A stretch of DNA of 64,000 nt. Source: Lodderomyces elongisporus. Lineage: Eukaryota; Ascomycota; Pichiomycetes; Serinales; Debaryomycetaceae. The stretch spans positions 434,001-498,000 of the forward strand of contig NC_083679.1 in assembly GCF_030384665.1 (NCBI RefSeq), given 5' to 3'. Shown piece by piece: positions 30,786-41,577 of this stretch. The notes under the pieces were generated by a model. The model made no database searches and was not told the origin of the DNA. It saw only the letters and a program-made list of their open reading frames with translations. The stretch's first letter is position 1; each line of letters opens with the position of its first letter. Both the position numbers and the translations under genes were made by a program.

Positions 30786-31932
30786 TATCCTGGCCACTCA
30801 ATATTTATGTTTGTATCTGGAATGACTAAATTGATCAAACCCTTAAAAAGGACGCAATTCTCACAATCAAAAATGAAAGGTTTTGATGTTTTTAAAGATT
30901 TTGAAGATTTTGAAGATTTTTAGTATCCTGTAAACGATCAATCACTTGTAATTCCTGAAAAAAAAATTGCAATTGAATGTGGCTGTGACTGCGGCAAATG
31001 TGCAAACTTTTCTTATTTGTTGTTTTTTAAATACTGCAGCCTATTCTAAGCTTGATTTCTTGTAGATATCTATGTATGTATGTATGTATGTGTGTGTGTG
31101 TGTGTATGTACTATTATCAATGCTGTTGCAATCTTTGTTTCTTCTCAATTCACTTTTTTTGGATTTCCAAAATTTAGCAGAATGCTTTCGTTCAAAAAGG
31201 GAGGAAGAAAATTTAGATTCTCATTTGCGCACTACCAAATATATTGCCTCTTGCCTCACTGCTAGCTAGCTAGCAATAAAAGACCGTTCTTTTTAAAATG
31301 AGAAAGGGAAAAATATATATATATATATATATATATAAAGAGGAAGAAAAATAAAGAATAAAAGAATGAAAGGGGAATTTTTAAATAGATTTAAAAGTGT
31401 GCTTAAATATATATTGATAATTTTTTTCTTCGTATAATACGTCTGTGTATAAGCATCCTAGAGTCATATTCTTCGCTAGTTTTGGATATCCATGTTGACC
31501 GTGCTTCTTGTGGAATCTATAAATAATTGATAAACGAATCGTAAAGACTTACGTAAAATCGATCAAACTTTGTATCGTTGAACCAGATTACCAAACGCAG
31601 CTAGAATACTTTGATGTTTCCCATTCTTGTCTTCATTTTCCTTCCACCACTCCCCTCCTCACCCTCAAGCACACCAACACACTAATACTCTAACACGCCC
31701 ATACCACCACCAGTACCATTTCATTCCTTATATAATGTACAGCATTTCAATTGGTTCATATCCATTATTATTAAAGACAAAAGAATGCAACCAAGTAAAA
31801 AAAACACAAAAGAAAATACTAAAATAACATTCTTAAAATTCTCTATTAAAGTCTATAAAATTATATCAACACCAACTTCCGCTCATTACCTTTCAATTTC
31901 CTTTTTTTTTTTAAAAAAAATCTTTTTTCAAT
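30786..31932. other. Intergenic, eIF4E-binding protein gene promoter and CDR 3' flank
   Basis: Contains a GAAGATTTT repeat (about 30893-30920), TGTA/TG repeats (31072-31108), a GCTAGCTAGCTAGC palindrome (about 31260-31276), a TA tract (31314-31336) and A/T-rich 3' flank of the CDR gene. Short frames here are low complexity. No gene is called. Confidence 0.6.
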
Positions 31933-34900
31933 CTACTTCTTCTTTGGGATTAATTTGGAAAATGCACCCTTCATCTTATTTGAAATCTTACTGAAACGGA
32001 ACAAGTAGTAAAGCACCATGCAAAAGATGATATTGAAGAAAATGTATGCAAAGAAGAACCCCACGTTTCTCCATCTGTATGAGAACTTGGCTCCAATAGT
32101 CAACAAGTACTCATCTGCGTTGGTGTACGAACAGTAGCCGCAATCGGATGTAGCATTGGGGTCTTGAAGATACCCACCAGCACGCTTCAAGAAATCTCCC
32201 GCAAACTCTGCACATGTTTGTCCTGATGGTGGGTCAAAAAATGAAAGCTCCTTATTGTTACAATGAATCTTCCTACCGTGCAAGAACGACGACACCAAGT
32301 TTTGAATAAAATAGGTGTATGGCGAGACTTTGTACATAAAAGTCCAAAATCCAGGCATCAACTGGACGGGTTGAACAACGCCACTGAATGCAACAATGAA
32401 CGTATAAAGGAAGGAGACGAGGACGGCTGCACTCTCCAAATCTGGGGCAATGTACAACACCATCAAACCAAATGAGACAGCAAACCCTTGCAAAAAAATT
32501 CCTTGTGTAAAGTAAAACATACCCGAGTGCAGTGCAACTGTATCGACTTGAGTTGGGAAGTAAAGCGAAACAAACATAATGGCTGCACCTATCATTAAGT
32601 AAGGCATCTCGTTCAAAATCTGGGTCAAGATCAATAAAGACCAATGGTATGTGTTTGACAATTTCTCTCGAACTTCAAACAAATCACGACCTCCAATTGC
32701 CTTTTCTTGAATTTGATTAATCACTGGCGCTGACACAACAACTGATAAAAAGGCGCAGAACATACCATTCTGGGAACCTGTCTTTGTATGTTTCAACCCA
32801 AAGAAGGTAAAGCCAATAAACAAACCTGAAATTCCCATAAGGAAAATCTTGGCCATGATATAGTTGGGATCACGGTAGAATGTCAAGGCGTTTCTATGTA
32901 AAACCCAACGGAATTGGTAAAGGTATGGCGCTGCATATGTGTGACTCAACTCTTTCTCCTGTTCTTTACTAAGGTCAGATGGTTTGCTTCTTAATGATTC
33001 AATCAATTCATCTCTTTTCCTATCAGTCTCTATCTTTTCCGGCGAGTTGGACCAAACTTGGAACCAATCAGATGTAGTAGCAGCAGTCGCACCAGCCCCA
33101 ATCGCTTCAAGTATATATTCCGCTGGATTTTCACTATCTTGGCACTTTCTTGCTCCGTTTCTTTCAAAATAGTCCAAAATGGTTCTAGACCTCTCTCCAA
33201 TGTCGCCAAAGTAAACAGTCTGACCCCCCTTTCTCAACAATAATAATCTATCAAATTCTTCAAATAATGTTGCTGAAGGTTGGTGGATAGTACACAAAAT
33301 AGATTGTCCGGCATTGGCCAATTCACGCAATAACTTAACAATGGCCCATGCTGATTGAGAGTCCAACCCTGAGGTTGGCTCATCAAGGAAAAGCAACAAT
33401 GATGGTTTAGCTACCAATTCGACACCGATTGACAATTTCTTTCTTTGCTCAACATTCAACCCGTTACCGGATCTTCCAACAATGGCATCCGCATAAGCAC
33501 TCATGTCCAAAACATCAATGATCTTTTCAACGTAATCCATTTTCTCCTTATCGGGAACATTTTTGGAACGTCTTAACCTAGCTGCAAATTGCAATGATTC
33601 TCTCACTGTGACTTCAGATACGTGAATATCTTGTTGCTGCACATATCCTGTACGTCTACTGAAAGACAAGTCCAATGGTTTTCCGTTAACCAACATATCA
33701 CCAGTAATAGTACCGAAATCGATTCTTTGTGCCAAAGTATTCAACAAGGTGGTCTTACCAGCACCAGACTCACCCATCAATGCAGTCAATGTACCCGGAA
33801 TACAGTAGCCACTCACATTGTCCAATAATTTACGCTGTTTACCATCATATGGGATCACATAGTCAACATCCTTCCAAATGAAAATATCTTGAACTTTCAA
33901 ATCCTCATCATTTTTTTCAACATTTGGTTCGCGATCCTCGATATCCTCAATTGCAGGACCATACTCAAGGTCTTCTTCCACTTCCTTTTTAGCTTCAATA
34001 ACGTGACGAGGCACTTTTCCCTTCAAGTACAAAAGCTTGTCACCGCCACCGGTGATTGGCTTGATGTACTCAGTTCCCAACGATGTAATTGCCAAAAAAA
34101 ATGCCAAAAACCCAATAAGAATGCCCAAGTTTCTCCAAACATGTGTGAATCTATACGTGTACGCTATTCTCAAGTAGTCATCTCCCAATACCCAGTTTTG
34201 CCCCGCAACTGAACCGATAAAAGTACACACTTGTTCTCCAGCTGACAAATTCTCATATCCAGGACCAGAGGGTGTAAGATAGCTACCCGTACATTCCATT
34301 TTACGGCCATGAAATTCGGATGCGATAATTGCTTCAAATGCATACAATACTGGGTTGATGTATGAAATCCATTTGAACCATGGATGCATAGATGGTCTTT
34401 GAATCATATATGATGAATACATCAATGAAGCCAACATGAAAACACCGCCCAAGGCATTTGCTCCAGCAACCGATTTGTTTATAGCGGCAATGGCTTGGAA
34501 CATTGATCCCATTGTGAGGTGTAGCAACACAACAAACAAAAAGCAAATAAAAAACTTGCCTGCTTCTCTAGCCAAGTTCGACAAAAAGTACAAAATAATG
34601 ACAAAGAAGACATTGACAAGGATACTAATTGGAATCGAGGTGACAAAGTTGGAAAGCGAATCTGCCGAAGGATGGTACATTGAATAGTTTTTTTGTTTCA
34701 TCAAAATGGGTCTACTAGCAAAAGACGCAGAGATTTCTGCCAACCCCATCAAGGACATGAATAACACAGCAAAGAAAATGACACCACCTCTCGAAAAAGC
34801 ACCCGAGACATCATCTGGAGTATTGTAGTAAAGCGAACCAGCAACAAATGCTTGAGAAACACCGGCTCCCATAAGTGTTACTGTATACGCCTTATCACCC

Positions 34901-36417
34901 CATATTTTCTGAATACTTCTCTTTCCGCATAATCTGAGTTGCTCAAAATATGAAATAGTGAATGGACTTGTTTTTCTGGCACCTTTCATCTTTTCCTGAT
35001 GAACTGACTTGTAGTACTCTGCTCTAACTTCGTCAACGTCGATTGAGTTGTTAAACTCGTCAATCTCATCAAGCAATGCTTGATACTCCTTGGATTTCAA
35101 CCAGTAGCTTTCAAACTCCTCGGCTGTTTGGGGAACTTTGTTTTCCCATCCTTTTTTGGCAAATCTCCCTATAGGGTCAGTCAATGCTGTTAAAAACTCA
35201 GGGGTAGTTTGTCTTGCTGGACACGCCCAACCCATTTCCTCGAAATATTTCTTGGCTCTGTTTGCTGGACCAAAGTAGATTTGGCGACCGTGGTAAAGCA
35301 CTGTCACTTTATCAAAACACTCGTAAATGTTTTCACCAGCTTGATAGATAGACACAAAAGACGTTGTCTTTAACACTTTTGTTGATGTCTTGATAGCTTG
35401 AGCAAACTCCAATGCGGTTGAGGCATCCAACCCTCTAGTTGCATTATCCCAGCAATAAATGGTACCATTACAGGCCAATGCCTCGGCAATGGAAACTCTT
35501 TTCCTCTCACCACCAGAAACACCCCTAACAAACTCATTACCAACTTTTGTGTGATACGTATGCCTTAATCCAAATACAGTGGCCAAGATTTCCTTTTTTG
35601 CTTGCACAAACTGTTCTCTAGACACACCATCAATTCTTACGTTTGGTGTTTTACATCCAATAGCAAACGACAAGGTTTGGTCAACAGTCAAGTGAGGAAA
35701 ATGGACATCCAACTCCGGGTTATAAACCAAATCATTTTTGAAATGTTTGATCATCTCCTTTTGTGACAAGCCGTCGTATCTAATATCACCTTCGACACCT
35801 TTGTAGAGGTCATGATCGGTTCCACTGATGCTTTTCAAAAAGGTTGTGCAACCAGCACCCGGTCTACCCAAAACCAAAACCATTTCACCTGGCTTAGCAA
35901 TGCCATTCAACTTGTGCAAGATGCTCTTATGTGGAGCTTTGAGACTAGAAACCATCTGTTGTATACCTCCAATGGGACCTTTTAACAAATCAAGACATGT
36001 TGGGACAACTGCAAATGATTCATCAGTACCATATGTGCACAAATCTTTAAATGTGATACCACTGCTTCTCAAGGCAATGCCTTGTTTCTTGGCAAAGTAA
36101 ACAAAGTTGGACAATATTCTCATCAAATTGAACTCATCCATTCTCAATTCGAATTGACCCTCCTTATTGGTGACCTGTCTTGAGATTTCCCTCGAAATGT
36201 CATCCAATTTTTCGGTGTTGCCCTTTTGCGATAACGCTGTAATGGTCTTTACAAGGTTGAGTCTCCTACTCTCTTCATCGTTATCGTCGTACTCTGCATC
36301 GTAGTTCATCTTCGATTCGTAAGAAGTGAGTTTAGGCTCACCATTGTCAAAACTTTGTTTGTGATTGTGTCCTGTAAAATCTTGTATGGAAGATGAGGTA
36401 GAACTAGTGTCTGCCAT
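31933..36417 (-). CDS. CDR1: Full-size PDR/ABCG multidrug efflux pump (Cdr1/Cdr2-like)
   Basis: 1494 aa, the usual length of Candida Cdr pumps. They export azoles, other xenobiotics and phospholipids across the plasma membrane. Order is NBD1-TMD1-NBD2-TMD2. NBD1 has the degenerate Walker A GRPGAGCT (184-191, Cys in place of Lys) and a normal signature VSGGERKRVSIAEA. NBD2 has a normal Walker A GESGAGKT, but its signature is LNVEQRKKLSIGVEL, with Walker B FLDEPTSGLD. This asymmetry (one catalytic, one silent site) is standard for the PDR subfamily. Twelve spans in two groups and the Cys-containing loops after TM5 and TM11 are present. CDR1 versus a paralog (CDR2, CDR11) cannot be settled here. 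The 3.5-kb upstream region is exceptionally long. Confidence 0.9.
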   Translation of the reverse strand: MADTSSTSSSIQDFTGHNHKQSFDNGEPKLTSYESKMNYDAEYDDNDEESRRLNLVKTITALSQKGNTEKLDDISREISRQVTNKEGQFELRMDEFNLMRILSNFVYFAKKQGIALRSSGITFKDLCTYGTDESFAVVPTCLDLLKGPIGGIQQMVSSLKAPHKSILHKLNGIAKPGEMVLVLGRPGAGCTTFLKSISGTDHDLYKGVEGDIRYDGLSQKEMIKHFKNDLVYNPELDVHFPHLTVDQTLSFAIGCKTPNVRIDGVSREQFVQAKKEILATVFGLRHTYHTKVGNEFVRGVSGGERKRVSIAEALACNGTIYCWDNATRGLDASTALEFAQAIKTSTKVLKTTSFVSIYQAGENIYECFDKVTVLYHGRQIYFGPANRAKKYFEEMGWACPARQTTPEFLTALTDPIGRFAKKGWENKVPQTAEEFESYWLKSKEYQALLDEIDEFNNSIDVDEVRAEYYKSVHQEKMKGARKTSPFTISYFEQLRLCGKRSIQKIWGDKAYTVTLMGAGVSQAFVAGSLYYNTPDDVSGAFSRGGVIFFAVLFMSLMGLAEISASFASRPILMKQKNYSMYHPSADSLSNFVTSIPISILVNVFFVIILYFLSNLAREAGKFFICFLFVVLLHLTMGSMFQAIAAINKSVAGANALGGVFMLASLMYSSYMIQRPSMHPWFKWISYINPVLYAFEAIIASEFHGRKMECTGSYLTPSGPGYENLSAGEQVCTFIGSVAGQNWVLGDDYLRIAYTYRFTHVWRNLGILIGFLAFFLAITSLGTEYIKPITGGGDKLLYLKGKVPRHVIEAKKEVEEDLEYGPAIEDIEDREPNVEKNDEDLKVQDIFIWKDVDYVIPYDGKQRKLLDNVSGYCIPGTLTALMGESGAGKTTLLNTLAQRIDFGTITGDMLVNGKPLDLSFSRRTGYVQQQDIHVSEVTVRESLQFAARLRRSKNVPDKEKMDYVEKIIDVLDMSAYADAIVGRSGNGLNVEQRKKLSIGVELVAKPSLLLFLDEPTSGLDSQSAWAIVKLLRELANAGQSILCTIHQPSATLFEEFDRLLLLRKGGQTVYFGDIGERSRTILDYFERNGARKCQDSENPAEYILEAIGAGATAATTSDWFQVWSNSPEKIETDRKRDELIESLRSKPSDLSKEQEKELSHTYAAPYLYQFRWVLHRNALTFYRDPNYIMAKIFLMGISGLFIGFTFFGLKHTKTGSQNGMFCAFLSVVVSAPVINQIQEKAIGGRDLFEVREKLSNTYHWSLLILTQILNEMPYLMIGAAIMFVSLYFPTQVDTVALHSGMFYFTQGIFLQGFAVSFGLMVLYIAPDLESAAVLVSFLYTFIVAFSGVVQPVQLMPGFWTFMYKVSPYTYFIQNLVSSFLHGRKIHCNNKELSFFDPPSGQTCAEFAGDFLKRAGGYLQDPNATSDCGYCSYTNADEYLLTIGAKFSYRWRNVGFFFAYIFFNIIFCMVLYYLFRFSKISNKMKGAFSKLIPKKK

Positions 36418-36723
36418 GGGAAATAATATTAATGAGTGGTTCTATTGGTCTTTTTCCTTTTTTTTTTTCTTTTTGTAATATAGAAGTTAGGGTTGGCGAA
36501 AGCTTTAACACGGTTTTAATCAAAGATTGAATAACTACCACAACTTTCTTTCAAATAGAGTTACAGTTTTTGTTTAATTTGGATCTTTCTTCAGGTTGGT
36601 TTCTTTGTTGATGAAAATGTACTCGATAATAGTGATAATTATGAATGATGATATTGCTTTGACTAAATAAATAAGCAAACAAATAATTCCATTTGAAAAC
36701 CGAGAAATGGGTCGTCTTATATA

Positions 36724-36762
<39 letters not shown>

Positions 36763-37743
36763 TTTACATGTCTGCATCTGTGTGAAATCGAGGTTATGAT
36801 CATTTGTGATGAGTGTGGGAAGGGCATTTGACACAAAAGCAAGTTGCAAATTGCACAGCGATATAAAGATGCAACAATATCAACAGAATGTCGTAAGAAG
36901 TGATGAAGGAAAGAAGAAAAACTTAGAATTGAAATTGAAAACAAACACAAACACAAACACAAAAATAGGATGTCGTCTCTCTTTATCTCCTCCTTCCATC
37001 TCTCTCTCTGTGTGTGTGCAACCGTTTGCCTATCAAACATTTTCTGTCATTTCTGTCATTTGCTTCTTTCTTTCTTTCCTTCTTTTCCCCTTTTCCTTGT
37101 ACGTTTCGTCATGTCGTCGGCTGCAGATGCGTCAAAAAAAAAAACCAACAAAGAAAACATAGTAATATAGGAACCTCATATATTCTTTTTTTCCCCCGAG
37201 CATGGATGGAACAGTCATAACCGATCCAGAATGTCGTAAGCCTTTATTAAGACTTTTTTTTTTATTTGGTAACTTTACTAATCTTCCCAGTGCGAATTAA
37301 TAAGCATTTGGCATCTTGACATATATGTCATCTCGTAAAAGTGTACACTGCAAATAACTTTCAGTTCCACGACACGGCAACTGGTCAAATGTACCTTGTT
37401 CGTTATTCTTCTTCTTTTTCTTCTTCATCATCATCTTCTTCTTTCCATGTTTCCTTCATTAACTATGAATGGCTTTATCAACAACATTCTTGACTGCACT
37501 ACCATCAGTACAGGCACTGTTAGCAGCCTTTGTAGAAAAGTGTTCTTAGCCCCACTTTAACAAATTTAACTATACTTAGTAAGGAGACCATTGTTTTTTT
37601 AAGTAAAACAGAACTCTTTGCTCTCTTTTCCTCTTGTACAACAAGCCTTTGCGTGTTCTTGGTTTGCCGGTGTATGCGGGAAAACAAAGTTAAGAAAAAA
37701 AAAAAACGAATAAACAACCACTATCGCACCGGTAACCGAAAAA

Positions 37744-38133
37744 CGACATAATTTGTTAAATGTCGTCTTATCCCCGTTTTAGTGGCTATAAATGTCGCAT
37801 CTTTATTGGGAGAATGTCGTATGTACGGAGTTTGTACGGTAATAACTGTTACAAAAGCTAATTGATTACAGAGTAAATGTCGCTATGTCGCTATCTCGCT
37901 ATCTCTCTTTCTCGCTATCTCGCATTGTAGCGATTGTACAAAGTCGCCTAGTTGTTTTGTATAGTCATAATGCTGCTTTATCTAATGGATGCATATACAT
38001 ATGAATTCGGTAAACATAAATGTCGTTCTAGTTCCCCTGAAGAATATTTAACTTTTCTTTTTTTTATTTTCTTCGGGGGGGGGGGGGGGGGGGGGGAGGT
38101 CTCCAATGCCAATAGACGGACTTAATACGACAT
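37744..38133. promoter_or_regulatory. Dense ATGTCG motif cluster upstream of CDR
   Basis: ATGTCG occurs at 37760, 37792, 37814, 37877, 37885 and 38020 on + and at 37744 and 38128 on -. Further copies are at 36898, 36970, 37111, 37231 and 38798. Flanks favour AATGTCG(T/C). Eight in 390 bp is far above chance for a 37%-GC-like composition. I know of no assigned factor for it. Confidence 0.5.
38075..38096 (+). repeat. Poly(G) run of 22
   Basis: Uninterrupted G tract in AT-rich surroundings inside the CDR upstream region. It is long enough to form a G-quadruplex and to cause assembly length error. Confidence 0.9.
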
Positions 38134-39215
38134 TTAGTCAGGTTCCGTTGTAACAAAATGGATCAATGGTATTGCATATATCGCCATCCGAAAACCTGGA
38201 AACAAAAACCATCGACAGCAAGGAGGAAAAGAAAAAATGAAAAAAAGAAAAGAAAAGAAAAGTAAAGTAAAAAAGAACTATGAGAAACACCATCGTTTCA
38301 TTTCCTTAATTGGTTTTCGGAGCATGCGTAGCAGTAGCCGATTGTTTATAGTGCCATGGTTTTGTTAATGAGAGCTCTGTGTTGCGCGGGTATAGACAAT
38401 TATTTATAAATCAATAACAAGACATTAATAGTAGAGTGCATTTTAGATTTTATATCTTTTTTTATTTCTTTTTTGTTATGCTAACTGGAGTCATTCAAAT
38501 ACCATGACTTAGAAATAGGCTCTTTTTGGAACAATCTCCCCCATAGACCTTTATCAAGTTATAGTTTGTCTCTTGTGTTGGTCATGCTTTCGATCAATCG
38601 ATCGATCGATCCATAAGTCGACGACGACTGGATTGTAATGAGCTTACATCTCATCTGGGGCTATTTCAGTACATCGCAAAGCCCACAATATACACAGAAA
38701 AGTAAACTTTAAGCAATGTGGAGAGGAAACTTTTCTTCTCTATCTCGTGGTTTCTATCTTCTTCATATATACACCATATCAATCACGTGATACAAGGATG
38801 TCGAGCTTAAAAGAAAAAAGTTTGCAATATTGCGCGGTTCTATTACACAAATATGCAAATACGTCCTCAACGCAGTACTCAAATATTTGTATTTGATCTT
38901 GATTTTTTTTTTTTTTTTTTGCTTTTGCCCAGTTACACCATATAAGAACACAAGTTATGATGTTTGACAATTTTATGATTTGCTTTATTATTTCTTTTTC
39001 TTTTTCTCTTTCTTTTTCTCTTTCCTTCTTTCTTCTTTTCAATCTTTGCGGTTCCCATTACAAACGTAGAAAAATGTAACACCATGCTCGTCTATTACAT
39101 ATTGATTTCACTTGCTATTGAATACTAGTGAAAACAGGTGTACTTTCAAGCTGTGAGTATCTCCCTTGACTATAACACTTTGTTTTTTGAAAAACAAATA
39201 AAGGTCTTGTAAACT

Positions 39216-39235
39216 CCGAAAACATCCGATATCCA
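39216..39235 (-). promoter_or_regulatory. Drug-response-element-like site
   Basis: Read on the minus strand (the CDR coding strand), the site is TGGATATCGGAT followed after GTTTT by CGG. The Tac1 drug response element described in C. albicans CDR1/CDR2 has two CGG triplets four bases apart with the core GGATATCGGAT. Here the core is matched, but the first CGG is TGG. It lies 2.8 kb before the CDR start, much farther than in C. albicans. A second near-match (CGGATGGCGA, minus strand) is at 38181-38190. Confidence 0.35.
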
Positions 39236-39939
39236 GTACATTTTCAAACAAAAAATACTAAAAAAAAAACTAAAAATTACTATTTATAATGATAATTAGA
39301 ATGAAAACAACAATGTGAGTTTAGGTTGCCGCAATAGAGACATCAATTACAATTGAATGCAAATTAGTAATGTTGGGGGTCCAAATTAGCTTATAGAAAA
39401 TGGCTAAAATTTGTTCTTATGGGGAAAAAAAAAACTAAATACGATGAATAAGATTACAACTTTCACATTAAAACCCACCTGTATTACACGAAAATAATTG
39501 GCAAAAAAATTTGCCAATCTTTGAATTGACTCTTTATTTCGTTTTTGTCCTGGAACACTTAAGTTTCAAAAGATTAGGAAAAAAGGCTTCTTTGTAAAAT
39601 GTAATAGCATTGTAAAAGTGACATACGGGAACAGACAGACTGCTCTTTGCAATAAAGACTCTCTTTGTTGTTTCCAACAAACAATGACCAGAATCCCAGA
39701 ATAACTTGCCCTTTTGGTATTCTCTTGGGTTACTCCTTCCTCAATTACACTGAGATGCCTTTATTTCAAGTTTACTCAAAAAAAAAAAAAAAAGAAAAGA
39801 AAACAATCTTAATCTTTGGATGCTCTCTTTTTCCATCTCATATTCTCGTATCTCTATCTTTTCCTTGCATGTCTTTCCCCTATTTTGTAAAGCTTGAGGA
39901 CTCAATCGTATAATCTCACAGAAACGCATCTTTTTCAAA

Positions 39940-40227
39940 TTAACCATTTGTTTTGATGTTCTCCAATTCCCAAAACTGATCTTTTTTACCGTCAAACTCG
40001 TCCATGGTTTCAATAATGGTTTTCAAGTTGTCAATAACATTACTAATCGATACTCTAATGACTCGATCACTGATACCAGAAAATTTGCAAATCAAGGTAT
40101 TGTCTTTTGTACTAAACAAAACACTCAATTCATTCAGCTTCAACACAGGGTCCGGATCAAGGGTTCTCTGGGCTATAATTGCCTGTTTCAGGGTTTCAAA
40201 CGGAATCTGAAGTGTAAGTTCTGGCAT
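39940..40227 (-). CDS. PCC1: EKC/KEOPS complex subunit Pcc1
   Basis: 95 aa. Pcc1 is the small dimerising subunit of EKC/KEOPS, which makes the universal t6A37 tRNA modification and affects telomeres and transcription. The family core is plain: LQIPFETLKQAIIAQRTLDPDP, then LICKFSGISDRVIRVSISNVIDNLKTIIETMDEF. The S. cerevisiae gene has introns. None is needed here, as the 95-aa frame covers the whole family length from its ATG. Confidence 0.9.
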   Translation of the reverse strand: MPELTLQIPFETLKQAIIAQRTLDPDPVLKLNELSVLFSTKDNTLICKFSGISDRVIRVSISNVIDNLKTIIETMDEFDGKKDQFWELENIKTNG

Positions 40228-40908
40228 TGGCCTCTGGGATCACTTTCTTTCTTTTTAGGAAGCAGGTACACAAATATGCTGTGAAGCTTCAATGTTCAAG
40301 AGTTATTTACCTGTTCTTTCTTTTTTTTTTTCCCCCATTTTTTTTTTTCTCTCTTGCTTGGAAAACATTTCAAGAGTAAATCATTTCTGCGCGATACAGA
40401 AAAGAAGTTGAAGACATTTTGAAAAAAAAAAAGAAAAAATTATAATATTTGACAAGACCATTTAAATTAGGAGCTTACTGCGCTAACACTCACTGCTTTC
40501 CTTTACTTCATCTTTCTCTCTCTCTTCCCCCCTTTCCCTTCCTTACCACCTTCCCCCCCCCCCCAATCCCTCTTTTCTCGTTCCGCTTTTCAGTCGCTGA
40601 GCCTCTTCTAGCCATCATTGTTGTCACAGTTAGCTTTCCTCTTCATTGTTTAATTTGTTGACCCTTCTTTTATAGAGCCACCTTGTATCTTAGAGAGAAC
40701 AGTAATTTGTGGTTGATATGTCTATCAAGATACCACAATGATATTTCAATAGCTCTATTACAATACCTGCATAGACAAATTTGGTCATCTACGATGTAGA
40801 TGTAACTATACATAAAATGAAAAAAAAAAAAATAGAAATAAAAATCGAAATAGAAATAGAAATAGAAATAAGAAAAGGATTTTACCCAATTTATTTCCTT
40901 ACTCCTCT
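40228..40908. other. Intergenic YAF9-PCC1
   Basis: Pyrimidine-rich tract with a run of 12 C (40553-40564), T-runs (about 40319-40350) and a GAAATA repeat (about 40845-40870). It is PCC1 promoter and YAF9 3' flank. No gene is seen. Confidence 0.6.
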
Positions 40909-41577
40909 TCATTCCGTAATGGAAAGTTTTTCCTCCTCTAATTTCTTAAACTCTTCTGCTTGTCTAGCAATCTCCTCTTTGACTTTTCCTAAATAAGCGT
41001 CCAAGCGACCTAACTCATCGCTCTCATCTGTTCGTAAATATTCCTGGTCCCTCTTATCGTGACTCGATAGCGTATATGGAATTAAGTTTATTGGCTTTTT
41101 CGTGAGTATCTCAAATACTTTATCTGTTGGCTCATTAAACACAAGTTCGTCATAAAGTATCAGATGCACCTCGCCATTTTCTCGTTTTGGGTGTTGCGGG
41201 TTATAAGGATGAAGCTTTAAAGCATGAAAAATTTGAAAATTTTTCTCGTTGATCCCTAAATCTACTCCAGAATGAAAATGTAGCTTGATGATGATTTCAA
41301 ACTCACCCCATCCGGTTTCAGTGACTTGGTATGGTGGTCGCTCAATGGATCTTATAGGGTTTTCATATGTCTCATGTAATTTAAATGTGACTTTTTTGAT
41401 AAGTGGTGTCAAGTCAACATCACCGAGCACCGGCTTAAAGAAAACTGTCCAGATATGTGTATGATCTTGAGGTGTAGTGGCTTTCCGAGTCTCTGGTGTC
41501 AATTTATATGCATGGTTTCCATAAAGTACCGGTAACGATATCGATACAAACTTAATTCTTCGCGAATTGGAACTCAT
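40909..41577 (-). CDS. YAF9: YEATS-domain protein Yaf9 (SWR1-C / NuA4 subunit)
   Basis: 222 aa from the ATG at 41577. The frame runs five codons further upstream but without an ATG. Yaf9 reads acylated histone H3 through its YEATS domain and serves both the SWR1 complex (H2A.Z deposition) and NuA4. Domain landmarks are RRIKFVSISLPVLYGNHA, HTHIWTVFFKPV, FKLHETYENPIRSIERPPY and VTETGWGEFEIIIKLHF (about residues 5-120), followed by the Yaf9-specific middle (HLILYDELVFNEPTDK). A C-terminal coiled coil (EEIARQAEEFKKLEEEKL) matches the complex-binding tail. It is divergent from SMC6. Confidence 0.93.
   Translation of the reverse strand: MSSNSRRIKFVSISLPVLYGNHAYKLTPETRKATTPQDHTHIWTVFFKPVLGDVDLTPLIKKVTFKLHETYENPIRSIERPPYQVTETGWGEFEIIIKLHFHSGVDLGINEKNFQIFHALKLHPYNPQHPKRENGEVHLILYDELVFNEPTDKVFEILTKKPINLIPYTLSSHDKRDQEYLRTDESDELGRLDAYLGKVKEEIARQAEEFKKLEEEKLSITE

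Larger units (their letters stand above)
36418..39939. other. 3.5-kb gene-free region upstream of the CDR gene
   Basis: No credible protein gene or tRNA. It contains a TA tract (36728-36756), thirteen ATGTCG hexamers (11 on +, 2 on -), a CT/CGCTAT-rich patch (about 37876-37925), a run of 22 G (38075-38096), a GATC palindrome series (about 38594-38612), long T-runs (about 38905-38920) and a DRE-like zinc-cluster site (39216-39235). Because PCC1 ends at its right edge and points the same way, the whole block is most simply the CDR promoter, possibly with noncoding transcripts. Confidence 0.55.

Noticed and set aside
36806..37162. 118-codon plus-strand frame in the CDR upstream region
   Set aside because: Low-complexity N/T/K and S/F sequence over repeats, with no family resemblance.
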